This document shows, in pieces, positions 1 to 10,197 of a DNA stretch of 64,000 nucleotides. How positions within the stretch are numbered: the stretch's first letter is position 1; the number at the start of each line of letters is the position of its first letter. A program made the translations under genes and the position numbers. Origin of the DNA: Cyanodermella asteris. Its lineage: Eukaryota > Ascomycota > Lecanoromycetes > Ostropales > Stictidaceae. The DNA is taken from the NCBI GenBank assembly GCA_900618795.1, contig UYJD01000005.1, forward strand, positions 132,998-196,997, written 5' to 3'. The notes below the pieces were generated by a model that saw only the letters and a list, made by a program, of their open reading frames with translations, searched no databases and had not been told where the DNA came from.

Positions 1-171
1 TCCTATGTCCGTGACATGTGCCTTATAAGGACTTCAAACATCGTCATAATTGTCGATGCCCCACAAATGCTCGTCAGGTGTCAGAAAAAGCATCTGAAGA
101 TTCAACGTGAGGGTTTGCAGCCTATTTCATGGGTTGAACGACGCCAGGAGGGCCATGCATGCGTGCAGTGC

Positions 172-501
172 TCAGCGACACGCCTGATATTCCAGTCTCG
201 TCGCTGTGATCACCCCCGCCTCAACGCACATACAACTAAGAATAGTCGACAGCCCCGTCACGTTGCTAAATTCGAGCCGAACCACCTCCTTGAACCTGAC
301 CATATCAACCAGCATCTGCCCCGCCGGCCGGGATCCAGTCTCGAATCCAGCTTCGAATATCTCATTCTGCTGTTCGGGCGCCATCAGCATGGGGCTACCA
401 TTACAATATCAATAACACTGGCTGTGAGTTGAACTGCTTACCCTCAATATTCGGCGAGCAGAGTTACACGAGAACCAGCACTTGTTTGTGGCAGGACCCA
501 T
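172..501 (-). CDS. Possible small two-exon hypothetical protein
   Basis: I do not recognise this product. A start at 501 opens a 20-codon exon (442-501) that ends at a good donor (GTAAGC). A 72-nt intron ending in CAG joins in frame to a 66-codon exon (172-369), giving about 85 residues. The first exon has two cysteines (CWFSC) and the second has two near the end. No signal peptide or domain is visible. The splice signals and the matching phase are the only support, and chance could produce them. The gene could be a fragment of something cut by the window edge. Confidence 0.2.
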
Positions 502-920
502 CTTGACCAAACCGAGCCATTCCGCGCACGGCGTCCAACTATTTGACTCAAGTTTATGGGTCGTTAATGCAGACAGTCAAAAGTGCGTAGGCCAAGAGCC
601 GAGTTAAGGACTGCATGAAGCATATCCAAATTCAATTGTTTCATTGGCCAGCGGATATCGCTCTGCAATTTTCCCACTTCAACTTGTTCGGATGCGCGCC
701 GTGTCGCGTACTCACAGGGCGAATGCAGGACTGCATACTTTGCGGCTGAGAAAATCGTCAAAAGCTTCAGAACTAATTACATTATTGTGAGGCATATAAG
801 GCATGTGGTGTACATCACTCTCCATCCCATCTTCTTTGTCCTAGGCGAAAGTAGACTCCTTTGCCCCGAATATCACCCCAGTTGCTGCTCAGTGTATCCA
901 TCTCCAGAACCTTCACAATC
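502..920. other. Non-coding stretch
   Basis: No convincing gene. It contains the 5' flank of the secreted-protein locus that begins at 921. Confidence 0.5.
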
Positions 921-1441
921 ATGCATACAACAACAATCGTCGTCTTTCTCATCCCCCTCCTCACGCAAATCTCCGCCTCCCCCAGTCCCATTCCCACATC
1001 AGCCCCAACCCTCAGACACGCGGCCCGAGCCGACATTCACACCGGCCCCTGCACCACGGTCTGCCCCGACGGCAGGTTCCCCGCCACGGTTGCCAACGGC
1101 CGCGGCCGAGGCTTCCCCTCTGCAACCGTCTGCTGCCCCGGCCGCCCTGCCGATTGGCGAGGTCTCCCGCAACCAGACGGACGTGGCGTGCACCCTCGAC
1201 TGCACGGATGGTGTCGTGAATTTCCATACGCCGACGTGGTGGGGACCGACTTGTACGGATCGGACGATCCCGGTCCACGGCGACGGACTATCTGGTGCAG
1301 GTTTATGGGTCGGAAGCGGTTAGCAAGGCGAGACAGTCGCAGATCCAGAGCTCGACGGCTGGTGCGTCGGATGGACGGGGCCGGGGAAAGGGGTTTGGGA
1401 TGACGGTGGTGGGATTCCTTGCGGCTGTTGGGTTGGCGTGA
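921..1441 (+). pseudogene. Frameshifted small cysteine-rich secreted protein, paralogue of the next gene
   Basis: The ATG at 921 begins a signal peptide (MHTTTIVVFLIPLLTQISAS) followed by a Cys-rich segment with VCCPG. Similarity to the neighbour at 2081-2539 then moves to the next frame (ACTLDC near 1190-1210, up to TC at 1249-1254). It moves again to the third frame (TATDYLVQVYGSEA near 1280-1320), which ends in a hydrophobic tail (GFLAAVGLA) and stops at 1439-1441. The matching order is VCYPG/VCCPG, ACVVEC/ACTLDC, ATDFSAQVYA/ATDYLVQVYG and a GPI-like tail. The homology is collinear but needs two single-base shifts, and I found no intron that repairs both. Either the copy is decayed or the draft sequence has two indels in GC-rich DNA. 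An intact gene would encode a GPI-anchored surface protein of unknown role. Confidence 0.6.
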
Positions 1442-2080
1442 GATGAGAGATTGTATGGATATTGGAATTACGATGTACGATTTGGGCTTTCTGAGCGACG
1501 AATACATACCTGATGGGAGGAAAGATATGATAATACTTCGGAACCTGATGTTTTGGAAAATGCTGATTGGACCTGAAGCGCAGGCGTGACTTCTCTCGTC
1601 TGACCTGCGAGAAGTACCCGAGTCACCTTGCTTGATCAATTATCATCGCCTGCAGAGGCCGAATCTGGAGTAGCTCCACGATTACTCAGAAGCTAGTCCG
1701 TACGAAACTATGAGATGCGTGTGCCAAGAAAATAAGCTTGAGGACTTTACGAAGCATCTCCAAACTCAAAACAGCTTATTCGCCAGCAGATCTCACCTTT
1801 CTCCAAACCAAACTCCCGAACGGGTGTCTCCGGCTACGCGCCGCAATGCAGATTCCTAAGGCTAATCAGTCAAAGTGAAGGACTCAAAGGACGATGGACC
1901 TTGCGGCTCGGAACCTTCTCAGCCGCAAGGCAGATAAGAACCTACGCAGACCATCAGCATCAGATAAACCAACCTCGTTCTTCTCTCCAAATTGTCCCGA
2001 TCGATAATCCCCCAAGCAGAAGAGCCAAAAGTCCGTCCACACCCACTTATATCAAAAGATTTTTTTTCTTCTTCCTAACC
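1442..2080. other. Non-coding stretch between the paralogues
   Basis: No gene seen. A pyrimidine-rich tract (about 2060-2076) directly precedes the ATG of the next gene, as is common in fungal leaders. Confidence 0.5.
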
Positions 2081-2539
2081 ATGCATCCCGCATCCCTCCT
2101 CCTCACGGCCCTTCCCCTCCTCACCCCGGCCTCCGCCTCCGCCTCCGGCCCCCAAGTGACACCCGCACCCACCATCCCCATCCGGGCCTTCGCCCCACCG
2201 TACTCATCCCCCAACTCCACCTGTCCCAGCGAACTCGTCCAGGCAGGCATCCCCGATTCGAACTCGACCAGCAACCCTACCGGGTCTTTCGTATGCTACC
2301 CCGGACTCATCCTCGACAGCGGAGCCTGCGTCGTGGAATGCGGTCGGCTCGGCCACATCGATTTCCCCGGGTGTGTGCATACCACTGTCCTGCTTAATGC
2401 GACGGATTTCTCGGCGCAGGTCTATGCGCATGCGTCGACGATGACGAGCTCGACGACGTCGAACGCCGGTGGACCGGGGCCGACGGCGGCGGCTGGAGGG
2501 ATGGTTGTTGGTATTGTTGCAGCTTTGGGGCTGTTGTGA
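2081..2539 (+). CDS. Small GPI-anchored cysteine-rich secreted protein
   Basis: Single exon, 152 residues from the ATG at 2081. An in-frame upstream extension has no secretion signal, so this start is preferred. The N-terminus is a signal peptide (hydrophobic residues about 4-20, then Ala/Ser-rich). The mature part has five cysteines (STCPSE, FVCYPG, GACVVEC, FPGC) and several N-x-S/T glycosylation sites. A Ser/Thr stretch leads to a Gly/Ala-rich hydrophobic C-terminus (about 135-152) with no charged tail, which is the pattern of a GPI-attachment signal. Function is unknown; such proteins sit in the plasma membrane or cell wall. It is the intact partner of the frameshifted copy at 921-1441, in the same orientation, so the pair is a tandem duplication. 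Confidence 0.7.
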   Translation: MHPASLLLTALPLLTPASASASGPQVTPAPTIPIRAFAPPYSSPNSTCPSELVQAGIPDSNSTSNPTGSFVCYPGLILDSGACVVECGRLGHIDFPGCVHTTVLLNATDFSAQVYAHASTMTSSTTSNAGGPGPTAAAGGMVVGIVAALGLL

Positions 2540-2815
2540 GGTTCTGGGATGGGGTGTTGTTTTCGTTGTGATGAGGATGCATGGAGTGCAAGGAGAAAGC
2601 AATGATGATAGAAAGACAGAACATCGGAGTTGCGGTGACACGTTGATGAAAGCTGAGGAGGTAGTATGTAAATACGGATCGAATGAGGTTCGCACGGTCA
2701 ATCCCACGGACGTTGCGTATGAAGTGATGGTCGCAAAATCAAAACATGTTTTCAATATCAACCAGTATAGTCGTGAAGGCTCAGGCTGCCGAGTCAAACG
2801 TATGAGAGATACAGC

Positions 2816-4246
2816 CTACCTCTCCGGCGAGACATCCTTACCAGCCGGTATCTCCTCGCGTACACTGTCCTCATCACCACCACTCTCATTCTCACCCTTT
2901 CCCTCATGGCTTCCCTGTAACTCTGAGAGCACGATCCATGTCGGCACCACACACAACACCGTAATGCCAAAATTCAACCCAATACTGACGAAATGATTCG
3001 CATTGCCCTCCGACTGCATCGCCCACGTAACAGTCTGTCCCAACGCCTCCACACCCCTCAGTATTCCCGTCTGATGACTCAAATCCGACAGATCCCTCGC
3101 ATACTGGCCTACAAGCCAGTACAGAAACTGCTGAAACGCCTGCCCGCCAAACTGCCAGAAGAAGACCAATGCGTAAGCTTTGCCAAAGTCGCCTTGGAAC
3201 CAGTCTAGGAGCACATTAGTGCCATTCCGCGTCTCGTAGTCGTAAAGCTGCTTTTGGAGAACCGAAGCCCAGATCCAGGTACCGATTAGGATGACTATAA
3301 TGGCGAGGAAGGCAGCCTTAGCGCGAGTATTGATCTTGATGCGCTGGTTATCGAGGAGAGATGCGATGATGAATGAGCTGAAGATGCCTGCGAAGTTGGT
3401 GAAGAAGCTGGAGAAGGCGCGTGATCGGACGGTGAAGTAGGTTGTCAGCCAGGTGCTGCTGAAACCGTTGTAAAAGTAGCTGATGAAGAAGGCGGGTAAG
3501 AGGAGGAGAATGCGTCGGGAGATGAACATCTTGCCCACTGCTTTGAATTCGCCCGTCCAGGAGGAGGCTGTGTGGGTGCTGATCTTGGTCCCGTCGCGTC
3601 GCCAAACTTTACGAGCTGGGGAAAGCAGCAGTGCGATGGGAAGACCGAGGCACATGATCACGATGAAGACTATGTAAGTTGAGGATGAGACCGATCCGGC
3701 CGTTTTGCGATTCGCGTTGAGACCCAGGTTGATGGCACCACCAACGATCGGTCCGGCTGCTTTTGCCGTCTGCCAGATCGCAAGATAGAATGCCCTATCG
3801 CCAGGCGAAGGATAGCCGATGATGATAGCCGCTTCCGCTGCCCAGAAGAAGCCAGCAGAGATGCCACACAGTGCACTACCGAACAGTAGGAACCAGGTGT
3901 TGGTCCCGATGCTGTTGGTGTACAATCCCGCACCGTACAGTGGGTACCCAATGGCTCCAAGGGCGAGACCGTATTTAAGTCCGATACGATTGTTGATGGC
4001 TCCGGCAGCGACACAAATAACGGCGAAGAGACCATATACGAGGGCGTTTGCAGCGGAGACGGCGTAAGGTTCAGCGGCGCCACCAGCACCCAGACCACCT
4101 AGGGCATCCCACATCCCTGGAGCTGTGAATGAGACACCGCATGCGATGAGAATCTGGAAGGGAACGGAGCGGAAGAATGATTGATGAGAAGAAGTGACCG
4201 GCTCGCCCGCCGTCAAGTCGGAGGAGGGGGCTAAAGGGGAAGCCAT
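2816..4246 (-). CDS. UNC93-like (DUF895) major facilitator membrane protein
   Basis: Intronless, 476 residues. About 11-12 hydrophobic segments run from residue ~30 to ~445. An early Gly-rich stretch (GMWDALGGLGAGG) just after TM1 is typical of fungal UNC93-like proteins, as are a Phe-Trp-Ala-Ala-Glu segment (GFFWAAEAA) in the fourth membrane region and a Phe/Gln-rich late segment (FFWQFGGQAFQQFLYW). The N- and C-termini are hydrophilic, and the C-tail is acidic. Family members are plasma-membrane or vacuolar MFS proteins whose substrates are mostly unknown; in animals UNC93 proteins act as regulators or ion-linked carriers. No neighbouring gene hints at a substrate. Membership is fairly sure, transport role is inferred. 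Confidence 0.8.
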   Translation of the reverse strand: MASPLAPSSDLTAGEPVTSSHQSFFRSVPFQILIACGVSFTAPGMWDALGGLGAGGAAEPYAVSAANALVYGLFAVICVAAGAINNRIGLKYGLALGAIGYPLYGAGLYTNSIGTNTWFLLFGSALCGISAGFFWAAEAAIIIGYPSPGDRAFYLAIWQTAKAAGPIVGGAINLGLNANRKTAGSVSSSTYIVFIVIMCLGLPIALLLSPARKVWRRDGTKISTHTASSWTGEFKAVGKMFISRRILLLLPAFFISYFYNGFSSTWLTTYFTVRSRAFSSFFTNFAGIFSSFIIASLLDNQRIKINTRAKAAFLAIIVILIGTWIWASVLQKQLYDYETRNGTNVLLDWFQGDFGKAYALVFFWQFGGQAFQQFLYWLVGQYARDLSDLSHQTGILRGVEALGQTVTWAMQSEGNANHFVSIGLNFGITVLCVVPTWIVLSELQGSHEGKGENESGGDEDSVREEIPAGKDVSPER

Positions 4247-4776
4247 GGCCGTACAGACGTAACGCTCAAGGATGCAAACAGAGCAGATGTAATGATGCTG
4301 GAGACCAGACGAACGGAGAACATGGGAGAAAGGGAAGACTCAATAGCTTATGAAGTATGCTGCTACCGGATAGTAACGGCTGACATGGGAGCGAAATCAG
4401 TAGGGTGATGAAGGGAGTGGCCAATGCGCCTGAAAAATGGAGACCAAGCTCATCACGCAATTGCCAGGAGCGACAGCGACAAATGTCATGCCTCACAGGG
4501 CGCCACGCAGTGGATACCATCATATTTTTCAAGGAGGTGAGACGCGTCCTGTAAGCTACTGTAGCGCTGACCTCTACAAAAGCCGTGTTCCTTGATTCGA
4601 GACAAAGTGAAGCACAGAGAGAAGTTTCTGCATGCTAAAAGCCCGCCTCTTGGCGCCGGCCGAAAGAGGAAATCATTCTCCAACTCACTCGACGATTACA
4701 AACCTGAAAGTCACCGTCTATAAAACTGGCAGAATCTGGTTCATGTATATACGATAACTCTCGACGACCAGTCAAC
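4247..4776. other. Divergent promoter region
   Basis: Lies between the minus-strand UNC93-like gene and the plus-strand decarboxylase gene. No coding potential seen. A TATA box for the plus-strand gene is at 4719-4725. Confidence 0.6.
4719..4725 (+). promoter_or_regulatory. TATA box of the decarboxylase gene
   Basis: TATAAAA lies 52 nt before the ATG at 4777, a plausible core-promoter distance for a short fungal leader. Confidence 0.5.
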
Positions 4777-5640
4777 ATGAGTACCGACGTGAGCAAAGCT
4801 CTCAAAGATCAAATCTCCCGCGGCGAAGACCTCGCAACCGCCGCCTTAAAACAAGTCTTCGGCCTCTCCCTTGATCCCACAAATCCAACACCCGACTCAA
4901 ACTCCTCGACACCATCCGCATCAAAAGAAGACACTGCTCATGAGCAGTCAACCCCATTTAAAGCCTCCGACTACGAGTCCGACGGGAAACGCCACCTCCT
5001 CGTCTCCTGTACCGGCTCCGTCGCAACCATAAAGCTGCCCCAGATCCTCCAATCCCTGTCCACCCACTCCTCGTCTCTCTCGATTCGCATCATCCTCACT
5101 GAATCCTCACGCAAGTTTCTAGACGGCCAGTCCGCGGAACAGCCAACGGTAGACTCTCTACGCTCCATCCCCGGCGTGGATGGAATCTACTACGATGCAG
5201 ACGAGTGGACGCCGGCGTGGACGCGGGGCGCACCGATATTGCATATTGAGTTGAGGCGGTGGGCGGATGCGCTGGTCATCGCCCCGTTGAGTGCGAATTC
5301 GCTTGCGAAGGTTACGGCCGGGATTTGTGACAGTTTGCTTTTGAGTGTGGTGAGGGCTTGGGATACGGAAGGGAGGGTCGGGTTTGAGGAAGGAGGGAGG
5401 GAAAGGGGGAGGAAGATGATTTTGGCGGCGCCGGCGATGAATACGGCCATGTGGAAGCATCCGTTGACGGGGAAGCAGATCAAGCTGCTGGAGGAATGGG
5501 ATTGGGTAAGGGTTTTGACGCCAACGGAAAAGGCTTTGGCGTGTGGAGATGTGGGACCCGGGGCGATGAAGGAGTGGTCTGAAATTGTGAAAGATGTTGA
5601 AGAGCTGCTGCAACTACCAGCGCACAAAAGCTCGAAATGA
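4777..5640 (+). CDS. Phosphopantothenoylcysteine decarboxylase (HAL3/Cab3 flavoprotein)
   Basis: Intronless, 287 residues. The enzyme decarboxylates 4'-phosphopantothenoylcysteine to phosphopantetheine with FMN in coenzyme A synthesis; fungal homologues can also act as Ppz1-type phosphatase inhibitors. After a variable Ser/Pro-rich N-terminus (1-70), the flavoprotein fold starts at HLLVSCTGSVA (73-83). Visible signatures are the catalytic-type histidine in LHIELRRWAD (His156), APLSANSLAK (169-178), the substrate-clamp motif PAMNTAMW (219-226, Asn222) and ACGDVGPGAM with the redox/catalytic cysteine Cys256. All three key residues of the family (His, Asn, Cys) are present, so the copy should be an active decarboxylase and not only a regulator. 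The ATG follows a clear TATA box. Confidence 0.92.
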   Translation: MSTDVSKALKDQISRGEDLATAALKQVFGLSLDPTNPTPDSNSSTPSASKEDTAHEQSTPFKASDYESDGKRHLLVSCTGSVATIKLPQILQSLSTHSSSLSIRIILTESSRKFLDGQSAEQPTVDSLRSIPGVDGIYYDADEWTPAWTRGAPILHIELRRWADALVIAPLSANSLAKVTAGICDSLLLSVVRAWDTEGRVGFEEGGRERGRKMILAAPAMNTAMWKHPLTGKQIKLLEEWDWVRVLTPTEKALACGDVGPGAMKEWSEIVKDVEELLQLPAHKSSK

Positions 5641-7594
5641 CTTGGGAACCTTTTCCGTGCATTCGAATACCTCGTTCAGTCCGTCCAGTGTCATAACCTT
5701 GAAGGTGTCGGCACTTGAAAGACCTCATGCCACGCAGCAAGCACGCGCGCTAAGCGCAAAGTCGAGCATTTTGCTCTCAGAGAATGATTCCGTCGACAGC
5801 AAGCCGATATAGGCTGAAGGCAGTTGATAGGCGTTTGAGATTGGTGGCGAGGTAGAAACTGCCTCGGCTTCGCCACGGCTTGCCTACTAGCGCACTTCGC
5901 CAGAATCAAGCATCTGGGAACAGCAAAGCAGACCTGCATTGTGCGATTCTCGGGATAAAGGCCGGCTGAAGTCCACAGGGCGCCCTCAAATTGTCATGCT
6001 TGTTGTGCAAGCAAAGCTGTCGAGTGTTCATCAGATACCATAACGCAAAATTACGAGTCGCTCATAAGCCGGAGCCTCAGTGCTTGACTCTATGTAATTG
6101 TTTCATCATCACTTGAACACCCTCATGGCAGCAAAAGCACCCAACCAAAAGATTGTTATTATGTCGTACATCTCGCCAGTGTGATCCAGCAAGCCTCGCA
6201 GCTCACCTACTACCAGACTCCCAGGGGAGAATGTGCGGGACGGCGTGCAGCTCGCTGCGCAGGCAACAAGATGTTGTCGGAAAAAAGTGCTGACTCCTCG
6301 CCTCGAGAATGAGCCCCATTGAGTGACCCATCAAGCTCCAGTCCCTAGAGATCAGAACCATCCGGGCAATCGCATAACTATCCACCTCGACGAATCGTCC
6401 TCCACCCGCACCGAGCTTTCCCGAGCGTCTAGCCTTCAATCCAGCACCTCTCACCCACCATGACAGGCTCGGCAGCCAGAGGAGATCGAGACCGCCACGG
6501 CAGGGTGCAAGCGAGGGGCAGAAGGAAGTATGTAGAAGCTCGAGAAGATGCGAGGGAAGTAAGCCGCGAAGATTGCTTTTATGGCGGCGCGTTTCCGCAA
6601 CCCTCTGGAAGAAACTGGCCAAATGACCAGCCAGAGGATGTCCGGGGACTTTCCCAAAAGCACAATAAGGGAAAGAGAAGACGCGAGCGTCGACCTTTCT
6701 GTTTGGTAGCTTCTAATGCGATTCTTCGAGCGAGGAGTGAGAGGGAAGAAAATGTTGTGAGCGGATCAGCAAAATAGCTCGGAAAATTGTCTGTGGCCGG
6801 TGCGCTGGCTTATGTCAGCGCAAGACTAAGGTTGGTCCGAGCGTTTCTGTCAAAGCAATTCGGGCCACCTCAAGTAGGTAACGCGACAACCAGAAGAGTT
6901 CAAGTTGTTGACAGCAGAGGATTTGGAGGAGTATCGAAAAGCAATGTTAGAACTAGACGGATGCATGATGTCAATGTCTCATCGAGTCTTGCATCTGTCA
7001 CGTCGCCTCATGGGACATTGCAAGGCTCCCCGAAGCTCTGCAATGCTACTCACAATTGATTGCCCTCTTCTGACCTGCAGAGTCCTGACTCCATCAACCT
7101 TTGGCTCCTTGTATTGGCTCCATAGGCGAATCTAACAAGAGGTTTCGGCTGCAAATGACTCGCCAATCGTCTAGGCCATCGGCTGGCGGTGACACTCGTG
7201 TTCCTGTCAGCATCACGCTCGTTGGCGGGATTTGGAGAAGCTATGAGCATGTTTGAGTGCGAAGCATTTGAGCGGCTTAATACCACGCTCACAGACCACC
7301 TTCGATTCAATGAGCTTCAGGTATACCACACCATCACTAATCAGGCTGATCCCTCCGCCTTATGTCGGCTTATTCCTGTTAATCCTCCGCTGGATGTAAC
7401 ACCTACAAGCAAGCCACCCCGCCGCGGGGTTTTACGCAAGTATAAGACAGTCCTGACGCCGTGCATGTATCAAAACTCTCTTCCAGTACATTCCCAGCTG
7501 TATATATAGACATCAAACCAATACATCTCTTCCATTTCCACCAACCCCACCAAACACATCTCTGTACTGTATTCGCACCTTCTCATCACCTACA
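5641..7594. other. Long non-coding stretch
   Basis: Nearly 2 kb without a gene I can support. Short open frames occur on both strands but show no family motif, signal peptide or splice pattern. The last 150 nt hold the promoter of the DJ-1 family gene. Confidence 0.5.
7501..7508 (+). promoter_or_regulatory. TATA-like element
   Basis: TATATATA lies 87 nt before the ATG of the DJ-1/PfpI gene. It is followed by a CA/CT-rich leader typical of fungal 5' UTRs. Confidence 0.35.
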
Positions 7595-8335
7595 ATGTCA
7601 TCCTCAGAGCAACCCAAAACAAGGCCCCGCCACTTCGGCCTCCTCCTCTTCCCCCAATTCGAACTCCTCGACATGGCCGGCCCCATGGAATGCCTAAACG
7701 ACCTCTCCCGACACCCCGAGCACGGCGACCACTCCATAACCCTAACCACAATCTCCGCGCAAACCGGACCCGTCTCGACCATCGCCTCCCCGCCCAACCT
7801 GCCGGGCAACCTCTTCCACCAAACCCTCGTCGCGAACGCCGACCTCGACACGGCGCGCACCCTCCCCCTCGACGTCCTGATCATCCCCGGTGGGTTCGGC
7901 GCCCACCCGTACCTGGCCCCGGACTTCAAAACCTGGGACCCCAGCCTCGAACCATATGTGCAATTCGTCCGAGACGTCTTCCCGCGGTTACAATACATCT
8001 TCACGATCTGCAACGGAGCGGGTATTGCTGCGCGGGCGGGCGTACTAGATGGGAAGAGGGCTACGACGAACAAGACGATCTGGAAGGTTACGACGGCGCT
8101 GGGGCCGAAGACGCATTGGATTGGCAAGGCGAGGTGGGTGGAGGATGGGAAGTGTTGGACGACGAGCGGGGTGAGTGCGGGGATTGATGGCATGGTGGCT
8201 TTCATTGCGGCTAAGTGGGGCGAGGAGTATGCGGAGGCGATTTGCAGGGAGATGGAGTATGTGAGGCGGAGGGATAGTGGGGAGGACCCGTTCGCTGAGA
8301 AGGAGGGAGCGGAGGATGTTTTGCCGGTGGAGTAG
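7595..8335 (+). CDS. DJ-1/PfpI family protein (class I glutamine amidotransferase-like)
   Basis: Intronless, 246 residues. The fold is recognisable in order: HFGLLLFPQFELLDMAGP (strand 1 and the acidic-residue region, 13-30), LDVLIIPGGFG (92-102), and the nucleophile elbow FTICNGAGIAARAGVLDGKR (136-155) with Cys139. This is followed by ATTNK and the helix SGVSAGIDGMVAF. This arrangement matches fungal members related to isonitrile hydratase/ThiJ-PfpI proteins. The exact reaction is not predictable. A Cys-Asn-Gly elbow replaces the usual Cys-Thr-Gly, which could alter activity. There is no signal peptide, so it is probably cytosolic. No functional partner is evident next to it. Confidence 0.85.
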   Translation: MSSSEQPKTRPRHFGLLLFPQFELLDMAGPMECLNDLSRHPEHGDHSITLTTISAQTGPVSTIASPPNLPGNLFHQTLVANADLDTARTLPLDVLIIPGGFGAHPYLAPDFKTWDPSLEPYVQFVRDVFPRLQYIFTICNGAGIAARAGVLDGKRATTNKTIWKVTTALGPKTHWIGKARWVEDGKCWTTSGVSAGIDGMVAFIAAKWGEEYAEAICREMEYVRRRDSGEDPFAEKEGAEDVLPVE

Positions 8336-8537
8336 GGATGAATGTTCGGCCACAGCTTCACGACGGCTTTTCTGTCTCAGTGTGGGAAACTTTTGATGGA
8401 AAAATTGTATGGCGTGGACGGATATGTGATTCGAGCTCTCTGCGAAGATATAGATACTTCGTGGTTGATCCCAATACTTCCTATACCGTTTCGACATCAC
8501 GATCCACTCGCCTCTCAACTCCGTTTCATCAAATTTA

Positions 8538-9228
8538 TCATGCCCTCAGCAGTAATATCAGGAACTGAGCACCCCGGTTCTGCACATTCTGACCGCCAGC
8601 ATAGTCGCCATGAGTCCTCTGGCCATTAAAGGACTGCAACACATTACGGACCGAATCACGAAAGTGACAAAACTGCAAAGTCTTGCCGCTATCGAGCCTC
8701 GTTGTGGAAAAGCAAGACTTGGGTTCGTAGCAAGCAAGATACCTGCCTCGTTCCTCGAAGTAGATCCGCCATTCTCATCAATTGTGATAGCTTGACCCGG
8801 CACCTGGAACGGGTTTCCAACCGGGACGACCGCGCGAATCAGTGCTTTGAGGTCCGTGCCCATGGTACTGATTCTCTGAATCGTATTTGCGACAGCTGAG
8901 GCATCCTGCGAGTAACCGAGCAGGGCGTAGGCTTGGCTCGGACAGGCCGCGCGCTGGTCGCGGATAGAATCGATGGTGTCTTGGGCGCCAACCGGCGGGT
9001 TGAGTACGGAGAAGTCGCCGGGAGAGTCGACATTGTAGTTGGCGCCGTTGGTCACGTTTCCGAGCGTGAAAGCCGCTATTCCGTCGAAGGTTAGTGAAGA
9101 GCCTGGCGTTTCATTGGTACCGCGAGCTTGGATAGTGTATAGCCGGCGCAGGGCGCTTGTCTTTCTCTGAGGGAGGCGGTGACGAGCGCGAGGAATGTTG
9201 CGAGGAGCTGGAGGAGCTGGATTTTGTT
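8538..9228 (-). pseudogene. Decayed cutinase
   Basis: Cutinase homology runs through three reading-frame segments. A signal-peptide-like segment (KIQLLQLLATFLALVTASLR) near 9150-9228 lacks an ATG and is one frame away from the body. The body carries QARGTNETPGS, PSQAYALLGYSQ and VVPVGNPFQVPGQAI, ending near 8700. The C-terminal part (FCHFRDSV, THGDYAGGQNVQNRGAQFL) lies in another frame and stops at 8538-8540. The nucleophile motif reads GYSQDA where the family has GYSQGA (Gly to Asp). The Cys of the conserved DSVC pair is Arg. Intact cutinases are secreted serine esterases of about 200-230 residues that open plant cutin. A lost start, two frameshifts and two altered key sites make a pseudogene much more likely than sequencing error. 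Confidence 0.8.
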
Positions 9229-10197
9229 GGGGACTTCGACGCCCGGGATATGAGTTGGTGAAGCTGCAGATGGTCAGATAGACGAGAGCAATGCCGGTGG
9301 ACTTTTCATCCTTTGACATGATGTTTCCAAGGATGCCATGGGCCCCATCGACACAGCTCTGGTTCTCCCCAATTCTGAGAAATGCCGATTTAATCTCGTG
9401 CCGAGAACTAGTTAGTTGCAGCAAGATCATTCGTTGTGCCTGGTAAGCAAGACCACCTTTGCACATACGGTCCGCAAGTGCGCAAGTTTCATACACTGAA
9501 CTCTGGGCAAAAGACATGGTCCTACAAGATAAAATGGCCTAACTTCCTCAGGACTGAAAGAGAATATCGCAGACCACCGGATCTGACTGAGTCGAATGTG
9601 TTATTCGCTCTAGTCTGGCCTGGTCGTTCCGCGTAATTTTGTCTGTAATAGCAGCACTCTGTGGCATGGACGGTCCAGTCTAATAGCTCAAGTCCGAACA
9701 TGAGTCCAGAACTGTAACTGAGACAGCTTCAGCGAGAGCATAGTCTTGACTTTGCTCGCTTGCCTGTGTTCGCTTGGTCACAGCAATATCTTTCCAGTCC
9801 GGCTGATGCTAGGACCGCTCGTGGAAGCCTCTCATCAGCTGTCAAGGTCCGATTCGAGGTTATTCGCGGTCATTTGCGCGTGTTCAATTGACGTACCCGG
9901 CGAAGGCAGCGGCAATGCATGCGAGTGAATTTGTTTCACACCACAGACATATCGAAGAACAGGGATGATATGAGGCTCAATCTCTTAGTTGATCCAGAGA
10001 GTCGACCCGCGAGCCGGCGTGATCTCCGGCGTCGACCAAACATGATCGCTCCCTTTGCTCGATTTGTAAGACTTGGCACATGCGGATTATGTCATTCGAC
10101 ATTTCTCTGAACCGAGCCATCGCCATCTTCAAACTATCTCTACCGTCCTAACGTGTTCAACGACTTCAGCGCCTCCCAGTCTAACTCACCCTCCCAA
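9229..10197. other. Non-coding stretch
   Basis: No gene supported. It includes the former 5' region of the cutinase and the promoter side of the glutaredoxin gene. Confidence 0.5.

Noticed and set aside
6203-6777. Opposed open frames in the 2-kb gap before the DJ-1 gene
   Set aside because: Low-information Arg/Ser-rich translations on both strands, no family resemblance.
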